NCBI GenBank assembly: GCA_023362775.1
Contig: JALMGJ010000013.1
Location: forward strand, 27,134,274-27,198,273
Length of the DNA: 64,000 nucleotides
Direction of reading: 5' to 3'
From: Charina bottae
Lineage: Eukaryota; Chordata; Lepidosauria; Squamata; Charinaidae
Shown here: in pieces, positions 16,286-29,187 of the stretch
Layout of the letters: each line of letters starts with the position of its first letter
How positions within the stretch are numbered: position 1 is the first letter of the stretch
Translations under genes and position numbers: made by a program
The notes under the pieces: generated by a model
Seen by the model: the letters and a program-made list of their open reading frames with translations, nothing else
Databases searched by the model: none
Told to the model about the DNA's origin: nothing

Positions 16286-18182
16286 TACTATCCCTAAAAA
16301 GTACGAAAGCTAGAGCATCAAGTTTTGTATTCAGCATTCCTTCCACTGTGCAAGCTTTTCACCGATTGAGACATAATAATACTTTGCTTTTTTAGTTTGT
16401 ATAGCTGAAGTGCTGATTGTAAATCACCAGTGCTTTCTAAAAGCTGGCTTCTTTTGTTACCACTTACGGCCATGATCAAATATGTATTGCTGCTTATGTT
16501 ACCTTTTGGATTTATTCATTAATAATGGAATCTCTGTAGTAGTAAGCAGTATAGGATAGCATTAGTACAAGCATCTTTCTAAGAGGTGAGTCTGTGTGCC
16601 TTGCTTAATCTTGAAATATAATCCGCTGGGGTGAGCAGGCTTTTCCAACATCCACTGTTTTACAGCAGGGAAAAGAGTCACATGGCAGGCTCACTTAATT
16701 CACATTTGTCAAAGGACTTCAGTGTATGATTTTGTTCTGTGAAGCCAGCCACAATAGTAAATATCCCTTGGTTTTTTTGCCTGTATATACCCAACAGAAA
16801 GATTCCAACCACTTTAGATCTGATCGAGCCAACAAATTGCATTGAATTATACTTTGGCTGGTGAATGGTTTATTCATTAAGAAGAGATGGAGTCTAAGCT
16901 CTTATTAAGCTTTGGTTACCTGGTTTACTTTCTTGTTAAAATATCTGGTATCTTTGTACAGAAATGTTCTTTCTGTACTGTTGTCTGAAAATAAATTGTT
17001 ACGCTTCCCCCCCCCCCCTTGTTGTTACAAACCAGTATTGTTCAAAATATCCTTCTGTCACCAGAACTCTAGAGGAGGAAGTTGTATGGAAATAGACTAA
17101 ACAGGAAATAGACAATGGAGAGGGTGAGAAGTTTCCTGGGGCCACATGGTTCAGTAGATGTCCCCAAGGGATGCTATTTCATCTAGGCCACTAATTTCTT
17201 TTTCTTTTTTTGGGCTCAAAATAACAAAACATCTGTCCTTGTAAGTTGTAACCCTCATTTTAGTTGAGTCATACCCCACCTATTGTTACTTTTCAATTAT
17301 TGAAGTATGTTCACCTTCTCAGGTTTCCTGCCAACTTCCTCATCTTGAGAAAATGTTGCAAATTACTATTTTTGTGATAAAATGTAATGCTAAATATCTT
17401 TCTTTTTTTCCTCCTTAGCGTAGAGAGAGAGAGGGGGTCTACAAAACTACATATGATGTAAACTTGCTCCTGTCACTCAGTGATTTGAGATTTGCAGAAG
17501 AAGTAGTTTCACTGGGCAAATTCTAGGGTTAAAGAGCTGTTTCTGAGAAATGCTTGCCTGCTCCCTCACCTCTTTACATCCAAACACTGTGGATCAAAGC
17601 CGCGTTTGATGTGGAAGATCCATGACTGTCTCAGCCAGTGATCTTTCTTTTTTGGCAAAGGCAATTAGTTGTACTTCTGAAAGAGAGGTTTGGATCAGGG
17701 CTCTGGTTTGGGGACTTAATCCTCCTCTCACGCAGTCCCTGCTCAGTGGGTTTCGTCCCTCTGTTTTCTTCTCCGTGGATCATAGTTCGGCGGTAAGATA
17801 CTCCTCCTCTGCTGCCGATCGCCTATGTCACCTGTGAGTCTACTAGATCTTGCCGCTGCTGTTCTAAGCTGGTCTTGGAACATGGTTTCAGTCTCAGCCA
17901 ACCCTATTTAAGCAACATTAGTTGTTTGCTGTTCTTTATCCAAAAAACACCTTTCATAGCATTATTTTCCAAACGAATAGTGTGTGACCTGCATCATACT
18001 ATCTTAATCTGGAGGAAGCAGAGCGGCATCTTCCTTGTTCTCTTTTGCTGTATTTGACATTTGCTGCTGTTCTATATTCTCTGTCACTCAAGTGTATAAA
18101 TATGTTCATAATTATTTTTGTTGTGCTGAGCCTATTTTTTGTGGCTTGTGCTGTGATGGTGTCATATCTCTTGATGTTTTTT

Positions 18183-18420
18183 TACTTTTTATACAACATT
18201 TTCCAACTGGTATTATTTATTTGTTAGATTCCTGCCTTCAGGAACTCATGGTGGCATACTCAGAGCTCCCTTCTCCCCCTTTTTTCCACAACCACAAGCC
18301 TGCGAGGTAGGATGGGCTGAGAGTTACCAGAGAGATTCCATGGCTGAGGACGGATCGGAATCTGGGTCGCCCTGCACCTCGTCCGACATCTTAACCACTA
18401 GTCTACGTTGGCTCTCATAT
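18183..18420 (-). mobile_element. tRNA-derived SINE (minus orientation)
   Basis: Read on the minus strand, the element begins 'gagccaacgtagactagtgg', a tRNA-like A-box region. A degenerate B box follows ('cccagattccgatccg'), then the body motif 'ctctcagcccatcctacctc' and an AT-rich tail. This is a degraded Pol III SINE of the family also present at 11620-11830. Confidence 0.7.
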
Positions 18421-18505
18421 CCCATGTTGCAAGCATAACTTATACCAAACATTATTTAATAGCAACTCATGCTTTCAGAAATACAGCTCCTGTTTGTCTA
18501 ATCAG

Positions 18506-19380
18506 TTGTTGTTGTTGTTGTTGTTGTTCAGTCGTTTAGTCGTGTCCGACTCTTCGTGACCTCATGGACCATAGCACGCCAGGCCTTCCTTTCCTCCACT
18601 GCCTCTCGGAGTTTACTCAAATTCATGTTCATTACATCGGTGATGCTATCTAACCATCTCATCCTCTGCCGTCCCCTTCTCCTTTTGCCTTCAGTCTTTC
18701 CCAGCATCAGGGTCTTTTCCAGTGAGTCCTCTCTTCGCATTAGGTGGCCAAAGTATTTGAGCTTCAGCTTCAGCATCTGTCCTTCCAATGAGCAGTCAGG
18801 GTTGATTTCCTTTAGGATTGACTGGTTTGTCCTCCTTGCAGTCCAAGGGACTCTCAAGAGTCTTCTCCAGCACCACAGCTCGGAAGCATCAATTCTTCGG
18901 CGCTCAGCCTTCCTTATGGTCCAACTCTCACAGCCATACATTACTACTGGAAAAACCATAGCTTTAACTATACGGACCTTTGTCGGCAAGGTGATGTCTC
19001 TGCTTTTTAATATGCTGTCTTGGTTTGCCATAGCTTTCCTCCCAAGGAGCAAGCGTCTTTTAATTTCATGGCTGCAGTCACCGTCTGCGGTGACCTTGGA
19101 GCCCAAGAAAATAAAATCTGTCACTGCTTCCATTTCTTCCCCTTCTATTTGCCAGGAAGTGATGGGACCAGATCTGGGTTTTTTTAATGTTGAGTTTCAA
19201 GCCAGCTTTTGCACTCTCCTCTTCACCCTCATCAAGAGGCTCTTTAGTTCCTCTTCACTTTCTGCCATTAGGGTGGTATCGTCTGCATATCTGAGGTTGT
19301 TGATATTTCTCCCGGCAGTCTTAACTCCGGCTTGTGATTCATCCAGCCCGGCCTTTCTCATGATGTACTCTGCATATCAG
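18506..19380 (-). mobile_element. RTE/BovB LINE, 5'-truncated 3' end
   Basis: The minus strand encodes the carboxy-terminal part of a BovB-type reverse transcriptase ORF. A YADD catalytic box (LRYADDTTL) lies near 19280-19297. After a frame break, about 200 residues follow, including MVFPVVMYGCESWTIRKAE, LWCWRRLLRVPWTARR and the end TKSRTRLND. A (CAA)n-type tail at 18507-18528 marks the 3' end. BovB is an RTE-clade non-LTR retrotransposon that is abundant in squamates and ruminants. This copy is 5'-truncated, lacks the endonuclease and most of the RT, and is disabled. Confidence 0.92.
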
Positions 19381-19442
19381 AGTACATATCAGGCAAAAGG
19401 TTTTAAAGTGAAATCTGGGGCTTTATCATCTGTAGGCAGTAA

Positions 19443-19694
<252 letters not shown>

Positions 19695-20499
19695 TAGCAA
19701 GTGGTAGTCATTGAACGTTTGAGATTTTGGGATAGACGGGCTGGTTAGATACTTCCCCGTCTTCTAATCTTTTCTGGAGATGTGACAGATTTATTTCAGC
19801 CAGCCGTTGCGAAAACTATTGATAAAATAATATCTCAGTTCTGTACTACACTTTGTGTAAAATAAGCCCGATGGTATACTGTGACTTTTAAAAAATGGGA
19901 GGATATGCGCACCTTCTTGGAAAACTACAGTCACCCGTGTCCCTGGTATTAATTGCCACAACTATATTAGCCTGTTAGAAAAGAGTGACGGTTGGTTGAA
20001 GGATATTGCTGTTCAAGCTTTTAACTATGCCACCTTGATGTCAGCAGTCTGCAGGTGATTTATATATTGCAATGTTTTGAATGTTATTGGACTTGAAGAT
20101 TTAAAAGCACTTTTTATATTTAAACCTTCATATTTTTTACCAACAAGATATAACTTATTTTTCCTTCCTGACTAGCTAACTGAAGATGAAATGACTCGAT
20201 AGTACTTGCAGTGGCATTTGTCAGATGTGGAATATTTCTCCCTCCCTCATCCCATTGTTGGTTTGTCAGAGAAATCCTTCCTAGCCTGAAGGGCTGCCTT
20301 CTGATTGCCTGATCCTGGCATCATTCTTCTATCCTTTTTTAGGGCTTCCCAATTCATTTTGCAGCTCTGAAACTTCTGCACTGAGAACGTTGGTGGTGTA
20401 GTTTTGAGTAGTATCATCCTACTTTCAGAACGATGATGATCGCTTACTTTCACATTCAGCTCTTGGTTTCTGGCCCCTTTTAACAGTTTAGATATTGGC

Positions 20500-20690
20500 A
20501 GCTGCGAGCTAAGCAGGGTCAGGCTTGGTTAATACCTGGATGGGTGACTGCTGGCAAATCCCAGAGCTGTAAGAAGACATCCCAGAACGAGGGGGTGGCA
20601 AACCATTTCCATATTGTTGCCAAGAAAACTACATGGGTGTATAGTTGCTAGGAGTTGAACAAGCTTGGCTGAGGGAAACCTTGCTAGTAA
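20500..20690 (+). mobile_element. 5S rRNA-derived SINE
   Basis: The head reads 'gagctaagcagggtcaggct' and then 'ggttaatacctggatgggtg', matching the internal-promoter region of 5S rRNA (A box, intermediate element and C box). The following sequence, 'ggcaaaccatttccatattg' and onward, is SINE body rather than 5S. It is therefore a 5S-headed SINE insertion or fossil, not a functional 5S gene. The boundaries are approximate. Confidence 0.8.
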
Positions 20691-23049
20691 TTTAGACCAT
20701 GATTTGTTTTTGACTGAAAATGTCATGTCTCTTGAAGCAATGGGATTTTGGTTTTGAGATGTTGGGATAGCCAAGAAAACAGTGTTTCTGTCTTCTCGAA
20801 GGGTCTTTGGTGTTTTTGGTCTTTTCTGTTTTTACTTACTAGACTTCTCTGTGTGCAAATGTTCATGTCAAGTAGAAGCATTTCTTTGGCAGAGCTAAGT
20901 TGCAGTTTTCCTATTTAGCATCACTAGGGCAGATTGACTCTCCGTTTGCCAACACAGGACGGTGACATGTAACTTCTTTACCTGAGAGGAACCATCTCCA
21001 GCAAAAAAATTTCATGCTTTTAAGGTAGCACCGTGGTCAATTTATCTTCCTGTAAACTCTCTGCTCCAGTAGTTCTAATGGTGACCACTTCTCAAGAAGA
21101 GATGGTTAACAATTTATAAAAATTGGATCTGTGGTAGTTTTCATGCTAAGCTAGGTGGTGGTATTTAGCATACTTACAGTGTTCATTTTTCAGCATGTTA
21201 ACTCCTAGGTCACCACAGAAGGAGCATTTGAGCACATGAGAGAGTTATCAGCAGGTTTAGGGGGAAATATTTAGGGGAAGAAACAAGGGGGCAGGATGAG
21301 TATGGAAGGAGGACTCTTCATTAGAACACTGAGTATTGGAAGGGAAGTCTGGACTCCTGAGAAAGTTTATCCCGTGAGCCACATGTTTTATATTGCCTTC
21401 CTGCATCATTTGGAGCAGGAAGGCATTGTTTTAATGGTTCAGGTTTGCACTTAAGGGGAGTGGCAGCCACAGAGTGGCGGGGCCACATTGCTTAGGTGAG
21501 CAAGGCTGGGTCTGGTGGAGTTTGGGGTTTTCCTTTTTTTTAAGTGTGATATACCTATTTTAAGGCATGCACTTCAGTTTTCATCTATTTCCTTCATTAT
21601 AATGAAGAGAAACTGCTGTTGCTTTTCAGTAATTATGGCCAGAGGGTGCTCTGAGGGCTGCAAAGTGGGGAGCCGGGGCCACCTGTGCCTCTGGCGCTGC
21701 AGGTTCTCCACCCCTGTTTAGAGCCACCTGGCGCTGTGTCAGAGGCGGTCGTCCTGAGGTTAGCAGCCCTTGGTAACACAGAGGAAATCTCGGACTTGCA
21801 CTCTCCTTCAGTTTCTCAAGCTTTCAGAGTCACTTGGGTAATTTTTTGGGGGCTTGAAATTGTAGACTGTGCTCCCCCTCTGCTTAATTGTGATAGTACG
21901 CATGCTTGCACAGTTAAGAACGGAGTCAGGAGCTCCTAATTGGCACGGGGTTTTTCTCTGCTGCTGCCTCACTTCAGGCTCTAACAGCCTCTGGTAATGG
22001 AGCAAAATAAAGGGGTTTTATCATGTTTTGTCCTGGATTCAGTGAGCAAATAACACATTATTAAAAAGAAACAACTGGGCCATCCACTGCCTGCCTAAGC
22101 AGAGGAAATAAAAAATGAACTCAGGAAGGGAATAAAAAAGAAAGTCCCAGCACACTGGTTCAGAAACTGAAATGGTTTGTCCACGTAACTGTTGAATTTA
22201 GTTTAACCTAAAACTGCTTGGAAGACATTATGTATTCTGGTAGGATTTGAATTTGGACTTCAAAGTGTTCTGTAGATATTGCTGCCATACGGCCTTCACT
22301 TGGTTAATTATGTAGAGATAACCTAAGTGTTGAACTACCAGAAGAATTTTAGGTGTCTGTCTCTTGCATCACAACTATGCCTGTTCTTTGCTGACTCTTA
22401 CTGGTGCCTCATGCAGTTAGAAAGCTTTTTTCACGTTACACCAAAAGCTGCTTTCTTCAGTTTCCTTTAATCTATTTGATGGTAATGTATTCAGAGAATG
22501 CTGTACAAATAGCTACAGTATTATCTCTTTAAAAAGATTTCTGTATCTTTAAATCCTAGTCACTAGGATTTCTATAGAATAGAAATACTCTGTAGATATA
22601 TTACAGATAATCCCTTTTCTGATGCAGAATGTTAAATGCTGTAATGTTCTCTTTTCTTTCTTGTTCTGTAAAAGTTCACTGTCAGAACCTTAACCAAGAG
22701 TAGAAGATTGTTGAAGTAGAGAAGGGGCTAACAGAACTATTTTTAATTCTTTTCATGCTTACAGAAACCATGCTTCAAGTTTATAGGCGCAAGCCTTGCA
22801 CTAGGCACGCTGAGTTTGTATTTCTGGATGTCGTCATATTTAGAGAAGCACAGGCTACTGAATGTCTGGGACGTAATACCAAATGCAAATCCAGACTCTG
22901 TCCGTGGTTTGTTGCACAAGCCATAGTGAGCTGATTTGCAGATAACAGTAACCCACAGAGGCTGGGTTGTTACTAAACCAAAAGCCAGCCAACCACATTA
23001 CTGTTTTGCATTAACTGTGAGCCAGGGCACCTCAGGATGCTGTATAATA

Positions 23050-23839
23050 CAGGTAGTCCTTGGTTGTCAGCCCTTCCAGGTAAACCAGACAGGAAACACG
23101 ACTAGATGAACTAATTTTACTTTATTGTAAGGCTACATTAACAGAATCTTGCAAGTCTGAAAGTACAAATCTCAGGTCTTTCCTAAGTTTCTTCTTTAGA
23201 CCGATACCCTCTCTCGGATTCCCTTTCCTTTTATCTGATTGTTCCCCAGGCAGCATCTCTTCCCTCTGTTCCCCAAGGTCGCCCTCACATTCCATCACAT
23301 CGGTTAACCATGTAGTTGGGACTGGAATTTCCATTGCTAACCGATGTGGTCATAAAGCACGTCACGTGACTGCATCACTAGTGACGGCAATTCCGGCACT
23401 CCTCGTTGCCGTTAAGTGAGGATCGTGGGTTGTTAAGCAAGTCCCAGGTGGCTTACAAGCAGGCCAGCAGGCAGGTAAGTGGCTGCTGCCAGGCAGGGGA
23501 GGGTGTGCAGGTGACCCGCGCGGCAGGGCTGGGGGTGGCTGCTTCCAGGTGGGGGAGAGTGTGAGCGACTTACCAGAGCGACTTGCGACCTTCCCTGCTG
23601 GCCTCCCCATTGACTTTGCTTGTGGGAAGCCAGCAAGGAAGGTCACAAATGGCAATCACATGACCACGGGACGCTGCAAACGTGTGAGCCGGTTGCCAAG
23701 CGCCCGGATTGCAATCATGTGACTGCGGGGACACTGCAATGGCTTGAACTTTGAAAACTGGTTGTAAATACTACTTGTTCAGCACCATCGGAAGTTTGAA
23801 TGGTTTCTGAATGAGTGATTGTTAAATGAGGACTCCCTG
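23050..23839. mobile_element. Mariner/Tigger-like MITE, copy 2, interrupted by an LTR
   Basis: The element opens CAGGTAGTCCTTGGT after a TA at 23048-23049 and closes near GAGGACTCCCTG before a TA at 23840. The MITE sequence breaks at 23064, resumes at 23300 with 'tcggttaaccatgtagttgg', and the gap is the LTR at 23065-23299. The right part is longer than in other copies, with additional GC-rich sequence near 23450-23580 that contains repeated 'ggtgggggagagtgtgagcg'-like units. Confidence 0.75.
23065..23299 (-). mobile_element. Solo LTR of an endogenous retrovirus-like element
   Basis: The segment lacks any ORF. On the minus strand it shows LTR architecture: a terminal TG, a TATA-like GATAAAAGG (complement near 23227-23235), an AATAAA signal (complement near 23122) and a terminal CA. 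It sits inside a MITE with a 5-bp flank of ttggt/tcggt. A related copy lies at 54411-54675. It is a non-coding solo LTR; the retroviral family is not identified. Confidence 0.75.
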
Positions 23840-24134
23840 TAACCTTTACCCAGCCTCCAACTCTTAATTAGACTGCATCACAGAGTTGCTATATATGGTA
23901 TCCTAAACCAGGGTTTTTCAAATTCTCTTCCATAGAAGGGTAATTCAATATATATATACTACTAAAACTCTTATTGTGTATCTGTTTGTCTATTTGTACC
24001 CTCAAGGTAGCCAAAATGGTGCATTATACTGCAACAATTTTTGAATCGAAATCCACTAACTTAAAGAATGCGTAAAAAATCGGGGACCCATTACTCCTGT
24101 GGAATTGAAATTTCCACAATGTCAGACCAGGTTT

Positions 24135-24260
24135 ATTCGCAAAGTTGTGGCTGTTGCAGCATCCCTGCGGTCACGTGATCGTGATTTCCGACACTCCCTG
24201 CCAGCTTCCCACAAACAAAGTCAACGGGGAAGCCGGCAGGAAGTCGCTCCCACTCCCACT
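24135..24260. repeat. Fragment of the mariner/Tigger-like MITE
   Basis: The interior phrases 'gcagcatccctgcggtcacg' and 'gccagcttcccacaaacaaa' match the centre of the MITE at 23050-23839, but no terminal repeats remain. The sequence just upstream, from about 23945, begins with a TA-rich run and 'actactaaaactcttattgt'. It looks like another dispersed repeat that I do not recognise. Confidence 0.55.
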
Positions 24261-27200
24261 GCTTTTTTGCCCACCCGTGGTTGTTCTGTTTATCTGTTTA
24301 GGTAAGTAAATACTGACTTATTATTGAAGTTTGTTTGCCACTGCAATTATTTTTATATTTATGGTATATACCTGTCTTAGTTGATCACGGGGCCGTCCAG
24401 CATTGGGGTAAAAAAAATATGGCCAGCCTAAAATGTAATGTTCATTCTGGTCACATCAGACTGCACTACCTTTCTCTCAAAGGATGACCCAAGAGGTGAA
24501 AGGGTTATCTAGTGTTATATTTAAATCTTTTACACTTGGCTCTTGAATTCCATGGATAAAAATGGAATTGCTGCTTCTCTATGAAGGCTTAAACCCAATT
24601 CTTTGGTTTAAAAGCCTCTCCCATCTAAGTGATAGTCTTCCAAACTTCATTCCTTATCAGCTCTCTTCTTTGCTGCATCAATAATTGGCATAGTGTCTAA
24701 CTGTGGAAGTTCAAACAGAATATGAATCTTTTTATCCCTTGCAGCTACAGTAGGTGAAATTGGATAACATCTGTGGGCTGCTTAATTATTTAACTATTAG
24801 CCAGGTCGATCCTGAAGCCTTAAAAGAAATCCTTGCATATGTGTGTCCCCTTAGGATAAATGCTCAGCAAACCTTGGGGTAAAATTGCAAAGTTGACTTT
24901 GGCTGTGGAATATTTGCTCTTATTTCTAGTGAAAATAAGAATTTCAGGTTAGTTATTTGGATTAAAACGTTTGTTTTGCCTTGTAGCCTGGTCTCCACTT
25001 CCTCCTTATAAGGATAGATCTTGGCTGTCATTTCATCTTGTGGCATGAGTGGTATTTGCTTGTGGCTTTGTGGGGCTGATTGTTGAAATAACTCATTCCA
25101 TGCTGGGTGAAGTTCTGCTTTGCTAATCCACCAGTTTTAAAAGCAAGGTTGCAGATACTCTTGGTGGTTGCTAATAACTCAGAAGTTCTTGGGGGAACAA
25201 AATAACAGCAGGCATTCTGGTTATGTAGCTGTTGAGGGAATACAAATATTTATGCACAACTTTCAGTGTTCAGCTGCCACCAGCAGGAAATAAAGATGAA
25301 CTGGGAGTGAGGTATTTCACAAGCAGTATTAAAGCCTAAAATAGTAGGTCACCTTACCCAACTGAGTGCGCCCTAGAGGTATTGGAAGTCTGAAACATCT
25401 GGAAGGCATTGGGTTAACAAAGGCTGTTATAGACAAAGGGATGCATTAGATCAAACTGTGCATTATTCACCGGTCTTACTTAAGCCCCAACTATTTTCTG
25501 TTAAGCCTGAAAAATTAACTTCCTAAGCTTTGTACATTGGCAATACTGACTTTTTAACTTTGCTACATTGACTAAGGGAGCTGAATGCTTTGCTTGAATG
25601 TTCAGTTTTTTAAATTTTGCCTTCACTTGTGGACCTCTCTTCTGAAAACTATTTGCGCCAACGTACCAAGAAACCTTTAGAAAACCGATTGATACTGAAG
25701 TCTCTAAACCTGATTATTCTTTTGGTCGTTCATGCTACTAAGTTCTAAATGTAGAAGAGCGTTCCTTTGAATGGCCGCTCGATTTTTCGTGTTAAATTAT
25801 TGCTGGCTATACGTTCTGTGGACTTGAGGAAGCCACAGTTTTGAAATACTACAATTTAATTTTCTTCCTTTTTCGCTAATCATTTTTTTCTAATATATAA
25901 TTGGCCAGCTAGTCATAAATTAGCCAAGGGAACTACAATTTTTTGGTCATGTTGCTTCATTTCCACCTACATTGTCTGCAGGCCCTGTTACGTGTACTGG
26001 GAAAGTAATTGTAGCTTCACAAATCTGGCTTGTGATATGTTTAGAGATGCTTCTGTGTAGTCCACCATTGGCTCAACTGCAAAGCACTCACTCCAGAGGT
26101 CAGAGCACTCCTGTGCAACTTCTGTCTGGAAGCATCTCCTCTCCCGTCTTCCCAGCCTCTCCAAGACAGAATCTCAACTCATCTTGGAGCAGGTACTTCT
26201 TAGTCAATTAATTGCTCAGAGCCAGAGAAGAAATTTCTACTTTGTTTCCTTCATCCTTTAAGACTGCTTCCTTTACAAGGGAAGGGAATACAGTATGGGA
26301 ATCCGTTAATAGGTGATCCCACCTCATCTGAAATGTGAGCTTGTATAGGAGCTCTTCTATTCATACTAATTTTGCTTTTTGCTTGTTTTATCTTTATTAT
26401 ATAAACCAAATCAACCCTTGAAAGCTTCTAAACCATGACTGGATGGTGAATGGTTAGAGTTTCAAAAGCATAACTCGTTTAATAATTGCCCTGGGTTTGG
26501 TTGGGTGCTTCTTCAGAGCTATTTTCAGACAGAATATCCTGCACAATATAACCTAGTCTATGTAATTGATCTTCTAGTTTACATGATTCCTGTCAGATTT
26601 ATTATCAACATTCACCATTAATCTTCTTCTTCTATACCTGCTTCGTTACCCGAGATGCACAAGAATTACCCTGTCATAAAGGCATCTGTTTCTCCTATGC
26701 TTGAAAGCATGTCATAGCAATAAGCCTCTTAGTGGATATAATTGAAAAAGCAGGAAATAATTTAATAACTTGGCTTGTATCAAATGCTGCATCAAGATAT
26801 ATGAACTGAATTAGTGTACTTTGCTCAGAACTGTGGGTGTGTTAGCAGTCCCAAATGCAAAGGCCGTGGAATAATTGATTGCACCCCAATGAATGATTGC
26901 ACCCCAACAATCATAGGCCAGGATTCAAACAATAGTGCAGCCAGCTCTGTATGCCCAGTGGACTTTTGTCTTTGATACAGTCTTCTGTGCCATTTGGCAG
27001 AGCCCTTTCTTCAACTTCAAACAATATTCAAAAGCCACTTGATACGGCTTCGAGGGGGGGGAAAGATGTGTACTTTTCAAATGGAAAAAATATCAGAAAT
27101 CTCACTAGGTATATGCAGGCTCTTGAGCCATCCTAAAGTAGCTGTTTGGGCTCCAGCCATCTCTTGCTGCATTTCATTAGCTTGCATCAGGTGGATTTAA

Positions 27201-28279
27201 GCAAATAGGAAATTGATCTTGGCACAAGCTGTTAAAAGCTTGGATTGTGTTCTTGTATTCGGTACATCATGAAAGGGCATAATATAAGGAGCTATCGCTA
27301 CAAAGCTCTGACAATACCTTGCCAAGATCACAGCTGCTGTGCACTTACATGGGCTGGTTCACAGCTGCCTTGTGGGACTGAGATAACTTTTTGCTGTATG
27401 GAAAAATGCTGAGAGTTCTGTGGAAGGGACTGAAACCACTACTTCTCATTGATACCCAGTAGCTAACATTACTGGTTCTTGTTTTCTCAAGTTGTTTTGA
27501 AAAGATAATTGAAATCTCAGCTTCATTCTTAAAATCCCCCCCTTCCTTGTTTCGGGATGGATAATTAATATACATAAGTAGTTTCTGTTTTAGCATAACT
27601 GGTGGACTTCCTTTATCATATATTGATGAAACCGACACAACTGGTTTGTTCAGCGTTTCCGTGAAATACATTGATTTGGGCAGTGGATCACTTTATATGT
27701 TTAGGGTACCACTGAATGTATAATCTGTAGGCCTCTCTCCTACTCTTACTGCTTGTAAATAGAAGCATTTAAGTTCTTTTTGAGTGTTGTTCTGAGGAAC
27801 AAAATGATTATGAGCCCAAACTTGTTTTCAGTAAGGGAACATTTCGCTAAACCTGACTATTAACACTTCTGTATTGGAATTAGAAATAACATTTGTACCA
27901 CATCTCTTGAAAAATGTCTTAAATCTGGAAATTGAAATGAAAAGATAAGTTTATTACAAAAGTATTATCCTACATGATATGACTAAACATTACATTTATT
28001 TTTAGTTTATGTTAAAGAAAGCTCAAGCTAATGTTAAACAGGTAACATGCAACGAAACAGTAATAAGGAAGACGCAGGAAACTACTATTTAAAAAGGGGT
28101 AAGGTGCAGCAGAGTCACAATTTCTGGATTGTTTAATTTTTCATAACATTTGCTGTCTTTTTTTTTTGCCATAGAATGGCTATAGTAATTAAAGACCACT
28201 ATTAAGATCAGGATTTCTTTTTAAAAAATACAGAGAATAGTGGTCAGTAAAAAACGGAGCTTTTAGCTATCAGCATCCT

Positions 28280-28398
28280 TCAACAGGTTATTCTCCAGAT
28301 GCATTGGACTTTGATTTCCATCATTACCTGTCCTGGCTGGGAATTCTTGGGAGTTAATCAAATACATCTGGAGGGCATCATCTTGGGAAAGGTTGCCT
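28280..28398. repeat. hAT-like palindromic repeat
   Basis: The arms 'ttctccagatgcattggact' and 'aatacatctggagggcatca' are complementary copies that flank a 'cctgtcctggctgggaattc' centre. This fold-back arrangement is typical of non-autonomous hAT elements in squamates. The ends are degraded and no target duplication was confirmed. Confidence 0.6.
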
Positions 28399-29164
28399 AT
28401 CTGTGTCCCTACTTAGCCCCTGAATATCTGGTGGGAACACAGGATAACCATCCCTGAGGTCTTGGAAGCGAGAGGATGTTCATCAATGGATTGCCATTTA
28501 GGAGCCTTTGGCTCTTCCTCTGACCACCACCTCTGTAAATCTCCCTGCTGAGACGAACGGGGAATGGTCTCCTAGGGCGGCGGCAGCAGCAGCTCTGGAA
28601 GCAGCAGGTGGAGAGCTGAAGGTCAGAAGGCTGTCCAGCAGAGGCTGGCCCCTTGCTCCCCTCTCCTCCTTCCCCGATGCAGCCTTGCCAAGCAGACCCT
28701 GTGCAGATCAGTGGGGACATCTGCCTTTTTAGGGGCTGAGTAAACTAGTTGCAAATTTGGGGGGGAATACTTTGGCTCAATGTCGACGCAATCTTGCATA
28801 TTTGTGTTGAGCAGGCGTAAAGAAACATCCACCTTTCATAACAAACTTTATCTAAATCCTGTGGCAAAATTTAGGCAACATATTGCCTGAGTCATATATC
28901 TCTAAAATCAGCCTTTGGGGAGCCTTAAAGTGATGACATGATCTTCTTTCACTCTGGTCTCCCCTGTACTGAATGACGATTGCTTACTCATAGTGGATTT
29001 CAAAGAAGAAAGAATGAATTTGTCACGGCAGGCAGGACTGTTCAATTACCCATTGGTGTCACAGTTAACATTTATTTCTGGGGATTGTGCCACAAAGAGA
29101 GTGCTCAGGGTTGCTGGCCGTAGAAGAGAATAAAAGACCCAGGTAAGTTTTTAAAGGTATAATG

Positions 29165-29187
29165 GGTGTGTGTGTGTGTGTGTGTCT
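29165..29187. repeat. (TG)n microsatellite
   Basis: A short pure TG dinucleotide run in the large intron. Confidence 0.9.

Noticed and set aside
20500..20580. A functional 5S rRNA gene
   Set aside because: Only the internal-promoter portion resembles 5S. The sequence has diverged and continues into SINE body, so it is a SINE head.
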